A stretch of DNA of 64,000 nt, from assembly GCA_964467455.1 (NCBI GenBank), contig CAYXQJ010000005.1:62001-126000 (forward strand). The letters are read 5' to 3'. The position numbers and the translations under genes were made by a program. Every line of letters starts with the position of its first letter. The first letter of the stretch is position 1. This document shows, in pieces, positions 60,464 to 64,000 of this stretch. This stretch comes from OLB6 sp964467455. Lineage in GTDB: Bacteria; Bacteroidota; Ignavibacteria; Kapaibacteriales; Kapaibacteriaceae. Below the pieces are notes generated by a model. The model searched no databases, was not told where the DNA came from, and saw only the letters and a program-made list of their open reading frames with translations.

Positions 60464-61638
60464 CGTTGTTGCCTGTGCATGATCTCGTTGATCAGATCTG
60501 GAACCGAGATGGCCGTTACATCATGACGTAGTGGATACGTCTCCGTGCCGCTATACACAACAAAGGCACGCTCAGGTGTGAGATCCTTCAATGCTTCATC
60601 GAAACCACGTCGTATTGACGGTGCCGATGTTCGCTTCACCTCGATCGCCCACAGTTCATTGTGGTTGAATTGCAATACAAGGTCCACTTCAGCGCCGCCA
60701 CTTGTGCGATAGAATGCCACGAGAACATGTGCTTCCACTACTGCGCAGATCTGTTGTAGGATGAAGCCTTCCCAACTTGAGCCGGCGATGGGATGACTGA
60801 GCAGTTCGTCATAGGTGCGAATGCCAAGGAGTGCATGTAAGATGCCCGAGTCACGCACATACATCTTTGGTCGTTTCGTTAGACGCTTCCCAATATTTGC
60901 ATGCCAAGGTGGTAGCGTACGCACCAGGAGTAGTTGTTCAAGCAGCTCAACATACGATTGTACGGTCTTGTAGTCTGTACCAAGACTCCGAGATAACAAT
61001 GATGCGTTGAAGACCTGTCCTTGCAGGTGCGCCATCATCGTCCATAGCTGACGCAGATATTCCGTCGATCTACGCGGTGTAAACTGTGGCACTTCGCGTT
61101 CAAGGTAGGTACGGATAAAGTCCGTGCGCCATTCAAGACTCTCTGTTGTCGTTCGCGACAGGTAGGCATCGGGATATCCGCCGTTTAGCCAGAGTGCGTT
61201 GATGTCTGCGCTGGTGTTGCTGATCTCGTTGATCGTCAGCGGATGCAACTCCAGATAGCTTACTCTTCCGGCTAGGGATTCTGCCGATCGGTCCAGGAGT
61301 TCGATCGATGCGGAGCCGAGGAGGATGTACATCCCACGGCGAATCCCACGGCGTCGGCCCTCGTCGATACGACCACGCAGGATCGGAAACAGATCGGGGA
61401 CGCGATGCACTTCATCGAGGATCACCAGATCGTCCAGATGGGCATTCAAGTACGACTCAGCGTCGGCCAGTTTAGCTCGATCTGCGGGGCTTTCCAGATC
61501 AAGGTAGACCGCATTCCGTCCTGCGCCGATGGATCGCGCCAGCGTGGTCTTTCCCACCTGCCGTGAGCCGATCAGCACGATCGCCGGTACCGATTCCAGC
61601 CTCTCGCGCAGCGTTTCCTCGAGATTACGCTCTATCAT
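60460..61638 (-). CDS. AAA_14/DUF4143 ATPase
   Basis: 392 residues from ATG 61638. Walker A GSRQVGKTTLARS (near 24), Walker B DDLVILDEVHRVPDLFP, arginine/sensor GSASIELLDRSAESLAGR, and a C-terminal DUF4143 half with GAEVDLVLQFNHNELWAIEVKRTSAPS, the EVD...VK nuclease-like motif. It shares the family with the gene at 57100 but the sequences differ widely. The start codon lies within a perfect inverted repeat (61637-61677), suggesting autoregulation. Its stop region overlaps the start of the esterase gene, an unexpected operon partner. Confidence 0.9.
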   Translation of the reverse strand: MIERNLEETLRERLESVPAIVLIGSRQVGKTTLARSIGAGRNAVYLDLESPADRAKLADAESYLNAHLDDLVILDEVHRVPDLFPILRGRIDEGRRRGIRRGMYILLGSASIELLDRSAESLAGRVSYLELHPLTINEISNTSADINALWLNGGYPDAYLSRTTTESLEWRTDFIRTYLEREVPQFTPRRSTEYLRQLWTMMAHLQGQVFNASLLSRSLGTDYKTVQSYVELLEQLLLVRTLPPWHANIGKRLTKRPKMYVRDSGILHALLGIRTYDELLSHPIAGSSWEGFILQQICAVVEAHVLVAFYRTSGGAEVDLVLQFNHNELWAIEVKRTSAPSIRRGFDEALKDLTPERAFVVYSGTETYPLRHDVTAISVPDLINEIMHRQQR

Positions 61639-61677
61639 CCTTGCAAATTAGGAGACAGACTCCTAAAATGCAAGGAT
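61637..61677. promoter_or_regulatory. Large perfect inverted repeat at the start of minus-strand DUF4143 ATPase
   Basis: Outer arms ATCCTTGCA (61637-61645) and TGCAAGGAT (61669-61677), inner arms TTAGGAG (61648-61654) and CTCCTAA (61660-61666) around ACAGA. It overlaps the ATG at 61638, so it may act as a DNA operator or as an mRNA hairpin hiding the start. Confidence 0.65.
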
Positions 61678-61683
61678 AAACCC

Positions 61684-62181
61684 TCAATCTCCCTGTCTGA
61701 AGCGTTCCAGTGCTTGGTGTGTCGCCCTCTTCTGCATCCACCGCACAAAGGGTCTCCCAATTCTTGTCAGGGGGCTCCCCGGTTTCGACCATGTCTCGAT
61801 GGTGAACTTCACACCGTCCGGCATCTGACGTACCTCGAAGTGGGCCACACCACACTCCGGATGTCCGGTCGTGGTCACGTACGTCATCGACGTTACCTCA
61901 TCATCATTGCGTACATCGATCACGCGCACATAGGCCTTGAGCTTGATAAGGGGCAGGTGGAACCACTGCGTAACAATCGCCCCCTTACAGACGCGGCCAT
62001 CATCGGTATTGATCTGGTGCGACAACACTGTCGGAGGAAAGATCTCATACCGCAACACGGCCTCGGATGCCGATGCATAGCAGCGTGTGCACGTGACGTG
62101 ATGCACATCGTGCACGAATGATGCATCGAGCGCGGACGGGTCGGCGGTGTTGAGGAGGTCGGTTATACTAGTCTGATTCAC
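61684..62181 (-). CDS. DUF1990 family protein
   Basis: 165 residues from GTG 62181, which overlaps the previous stop as GTGA (translational coupling); a longer frame to 62256 would overlap by 79 bases. DUF1990 hallmarks are in the C-terminal half: VTTTGHPECGVAHFEVRQ, a strand FTIETWSKPGSP and IGRPFVRWMQKRATHQALERF. The fold is unknown (START-like suggestion in the literature of the family). Fourth and last gene in a run with a TIGR01777 oxidoreductase, a combination seen elsewhere (from memory). Confidence 0.85.
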   Translation of the reverse strand: MNQTSITDLLNTADPSALDASFVHDVHHVTCTRCYASASEAVLRYEIFPPTVLSHQINTDDGRVCKGAIVTQWFHLPLIKLKAYVRVIDVRNDDEVTSMTYVTTTGHPECGVAHFEVRQMPDGVKFTIETWSKPGSPLTRIGRPFVRWMQKRATHQALERFRQGD

Positions 62182-62603
62182 TTTGAGATCAACATATCTG
62201 GACTGCGAGTCAATGACTTGATGTACTCTACTCTTCGAAATCGCAGGGCTGACCAATCTTCATCGATGGCAACTTGGCGAACAGGTTCGAATCCTGAGGC
62301 ACCCAACACGGACCATCCTGAATCACGATCAAACTCACACGCATATCTTTTTGACGTCTTTTTCGGGTATGCGATCCAGACCACAGCGTAACCCGAACAC
62401 GCCTTCACGATCGCCGAGGAGGTACTGTCCAATTGAGCTTGCGTGATGGCGAACGCGATGACGAAGGAACACGGTGCAGACACTGAGTGCTTGACCTTCA
62501 CGCCACTGAGAGCGGCGAGCTCACCATCAAAGGATGCGGGCGCATCAAGGACATGGATCTCGGTCATCTTGCCAAGATTGAGCTTCTTGAACAAAGGTGT
62601 CAT
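62178..62603 (-). CDS. DUF3052-like protein
   Basis: 141 residues, cytosolic. MTPLFKKLNLGKMTEIHVLDAP at the start, YAVVWIAYPKKTSKR in the centre and RDSGWSVLGASGFEPVRQVAIDEDWSALRFRRVE near the end are the conserved blocks of DUF3052-type proteins. Function unknown. It starts 17 bases after the preceding small gene and overlaps the DUF1990 start. Confidence 0.85.
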   Translation of the reverse strand: MTPLFKKLNLGKMTEIHVLDAPASFDGELAALSGVKVKHSVSAPCSFVIAFAITQAQLDSTSSAIVKACSGYAVVWIAYPKKTSKRYACEFDRDSGWSVLGASGFEPVRQVAIDEDWSALRFRRVEYIKSLTRSPDMLISK

Positions 62604-62620
62604 ATTCTTTCAGAGCATAG

Positions 62621-62773
62621 TTAGAGTTCACTCTTGCGCTTCTTCGCATCCATCGCCACTCCGATGAAGAATCCGAAGATCATCCCCAGGGCGAGCTTAT
62701 CAAGCAGGATACCGATGAACGTACCCAGGACGAGTCCGAGGCCAACGTAGGAGCCGCGTTTGTAGGGTTTCAT
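62621..62773 (-). CDS. 50-residue glycine-zipper membrane peptide
   Basis: A small gene read by eye from ATG 62773 to TAA at 62621, four bases after the TIGR01777 gene stop and 17 before DUF3052. The product starts MKPYKRGSYVGLGLVLG, has a hydrophobic middle with regularly spaced Gly (GTFIGILL, LGMIFGFFIGVAM) and a basic tail DAKKRKSEL. Two short membrane helices are likely. GGGTGAAG upstream can serve as Shine-Dalgarno. No family recognised. Confidence 0.72.
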   Translation of the reverse strand: MKPYKRGSYVGLGLVLGTFIGILLDKLALGMIFGFFIGVAMDAKKRKSEL

Positions 62774-62777
62774 TTCT

Positions 62778-63689
62778 TCACCCAAAGATGTCTTTGAGCG
62801 CTTCCGTCACCGTCTTATACCTGAACTCAAAACCCTCACCATCGAGGCGTTCTGACTTCACATACCGCCCATACAACACCAGCTCCGGATCGGTCCTCAT
62901 CAACACGCGGGCGCCGATCTTCACCATCAGTGCAGTTGCTGGAAGTCCGATCGGTATGTGTAAGGTACGTCGTAGCGTCCGCATGAACTCTACCTGTGAG
63001 ACGGGATGTGGTGCCGAGGCAACATACACTCCCTTCATCGATGGCTCTTCGATCGCCCGATGAATAAGACGGTGCATGTCCAACTCATGGATCCAACTGA
63101 TACCCTGCGTGCCTTTGCCGATACGTCCGCCGAGTCCCATCTTGACTAGCAGCGCCATCTTCGGAAGTGCGCCACCGTGCCGACCTAACACGAAGCTTGT
63201 GCGCAGGATCACCTGGCGCATGTCCGGCAACACGCTCTGTGCATAGGCCTCTTCCCAGGCCTTGCCTACGATCGGAGCAAGTCCATAACCCGGAGCCGAT
63301 GACTCCACACAAACGGCCTGTGGCGGATCTCCATAGATGTGGGCCGTCGACATCTGCACCCATACTGGAGGGGGCGAGCTGATCTCCCGCAATGCATGTC
63401 CGATCGCTAATGTCGACTCAACACGCGAACGAAGGATCTCATCACAATGGTCCGGCGTCTTGATACAATCCACCGTCTGGCCCGAAAGATTCACCACAGC
63501 AGCGGCTCCGTCCAGCAGCCCTGCCCACTCACCAACCGTGCGTCCATCCCACGCAACATGTTTCCATGGACCATCTTGAATCGGTTTCGTTCTTGAGATG
63601 ATCGTCGTCTGATAGCCGTGCTCCGTCAGATATCTCGCCAGCGTTGTGCCGATATATCCCGAGCCCCCTGCGATGATGATCTGCTTCAT
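62778..63689 (-). CDS. TIGR01777 family NAD(P)-dependent epimerase/oxidoreductase
   Basis: 303 residues from ATG 63689 (MKQIIIAGGSGYIGTTLARYL), with GGAAGAGG five bases upstream; a longer start at 63710 is less likely. Extended SDR with GGSGYIG nucleotide motif, AAAVVNLSGQTVD, WVQMSTAHIYGD (Ser and Tyr region) and ILRTSFVLGRHGGALPKM. The C-terminal DUF1731-like part (LVLYGRYVKSERLDGEGFEFRY) completes the TIGR01777 (YfcH/SulA-like) family. Substrate unknown. First gene of a four-gene minus-strand operon, divergent from an NfeD-like gene. Confidence 0.92.
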   Translation of the reverse strand: MKQIIIAGGSGYIGTTLARYLTEHGYQTTIISRTKPIQDGPWKHVAWDGRTVGEWAGLLDGAAAVVNLSGQTVDCIKTPDHCDEILRSRVESTLAIGHALREISSPPPVWVQMSTAHIYGDPPQAVCVESSAPGYGLAPIVGKAWEEAYAQSVLPDMRQVILRTSFVLGRHGGALPKMALLVKMGLGGRIGKGTQGISWIHELDMHRLIHRAIEEPSMKGVYVASAPHPVSQVEFMRTLRRTLHIPIGLPATALMVKIGARVLMRTDPELVLYGRYVKSERLDGEGFEFRYKTVTEALKDIFG

Positions 63690-63805
63690 GGATGCCTCTT
63701 CCTTCAACAATACGAAACAGAAACTTCTTGCCTTAGTCTGATGTCCTCCCTACATTGAACCTGCTCTGGAGGATCCTCTTCACAAACCATTGGGTGGTGG
63801 TTGTT

Positions 63806-64000
63806 ATGGATGTCTTTGATGGTCTCGACACACTGCTTCGAACGTTCTGGTTCATTGCCATTCCCACAAGCCTGATCTTCATCATTCAAACAGTGATGAC
63901 CTTCATGGGTGCCGATGCGTCCGATGGCCTGCAACCCGACTTCGACGGCGATCTCGGCCACACCGATGCCCCATTCCAGTTGTTCTCCCTTCGGAATCTG
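63806..64000 (+). CDS. NfeD-like membrane protein, N-terminal part (runs off right edge)
   Basis: 65 open codons from ATG 63806 to the window edge, preceded by GGTGG. The start MDVFDGLDTLLRTFWFIAIP leads into a membrane helix (TSLIFIIQTVMTFMG) and an acidic loop (DGLQPDFDGDLGHTDAP) then FQLFSLRNL. This pattern resembles the NfeD/YuaF-type protein encoded next to flotillin-like genes in Bacteroidota. Confirmation needs the sequence beyond the edge. Confidence 0.62.
   Translation, partial: MDVFDGLDTLLRTFWFIAIPTSLIFIIQTVMTFMGADASDGLQPDFDGDLGHTDAPFQLFSLRNL

Larger units (their letters stand above)
305..63669. repeat. Dispersed heptamer AGGGGGC, about 50 copies across the window
   Basis: Plus-strand AGGGGGC begins at 305, 963, 3045, 3435, 5772, 8003, 12959, 16138, 18491, 19499, 20221, 24946, 26523, 30089, 32524, 36849, 37425, 41694, 44728, 45225, 46566, 49421, 50323, 51937, 55666, 57982, 59724, 61769 and 63369. 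GCCCCCT begins at 8773, 12617, 13639, 17073, 17777, 22094, 26179, 35634, 39853, 43062, 44556, 47608, 49375, 49899, 51763, 54474, 57601, 58305, 59702, 61979 and 63663. The list was made by eye. The only GGGGGC without a preceding A that I found is at 15400-15406. Confidence 0.8.

Noticed and set aside
1..64000. CRISPR arrays, tRNA, rRNA, insertion sequences, prophage
   Set aside because: No spacer-interrupted repeats, cloverleaf, rRNA block, transposase or phage gene was recognised; the tandem arrays have no unique spacers.

Overview
The window comes from a Gram-negative bacterium of the Bacteroidota/Chlorobiota side of the tree, most likely an Ignavibacteria/Kapabacteria-like lineage (inference). 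The reasons are four large secreted proteins with C-termini resembling type IX secretion (Por-type) sorting domains, a TonB receptor with a carboxypeptidase-regulatory domain, a PG_1098-type THUMP-like methyltransferase, a Bacteroidota-style serine palmitoyltransferase, and mid-50s percent GC. Several starts are fixed by clear Shine-Dalgarno sequences, unlike classical Bacteroidetes. I saw no rRNA, tRNA, CRISPR, prophage or insertion sequence. Genes are tightly packed and no gap exceeds 300 bases.

Layout. 1-6.6 kb: the N-terminus of a secreted c-type haem protein, urocanase, an ECF sigma factor with a small membrane protein, MscL, a methyltransferase and ATP-dependent PEP carboxykinase. 6.6-18.5 kb, mostly minus strand: small secreted proteins, the ABC-F factor EttA, a formimidoylglutamase-like enzyme, a PNGase F-like secreted protein with a LamG insertion, and a translationally coupled serine palmitoyltransferase/short-chain reductase pair (candidate sphingolipid synthesis). 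A PAP2/sphingomyelin-synthase-like membrane protein lies on the plus strand at 10.2 kb. 19-23.4 kb: a six-gene plus-strand operon starting with a SulP anion transporter and a beta-carbonic anhydrase and ending in a strong terminator. 23.4-30.8 kb: a minus-strand run of a secreted protein, a reprolysin-like metalloprotease, a porin-like protein and a TonB receptor. 31-38.8 kb: a Tyr/Pro-rich envelope protein, two YceI proteins flanking a porin, a TPR-winged-helix activator and an NlpC/P60 lipoprotein. 39-49 kb: a VanX-type dipeptidase, a Crp/Fnr regulator, an FAD monooxygenase, a CASTOR/POLLUX-type channel and large outer-surface proteins. 49-64 kb: a YjjJ-like HTH-HipA protein, a ROK kinase, a TPR-adenylate cyclase, a desaturase, glycosylasparaginase, two AAA/DUF4143 ATPases around a sialate O-acetylesterase-like protein, a DUF1990/DUF3052 operon and the start of an NfeD-like membrane protein.

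The most unusual signals are not genes. First, the heptamer AGGGGGC occurs about 50 times, on both strands and inside and between genes. Nearly every GGGGGC hexamer I found is preceded by A, and rare codons (TTA-GGG) are used to spell it. Second, there are many small tandem arrays of 7-, 8-, 15- or 24-bp units, most with a unit of their own, often touching a start or stop codon. Third, several promoter dyads are shared between related genes: two DUF4143 ATPases and two YceI genes. Counts were made by eye and should be recomputed.
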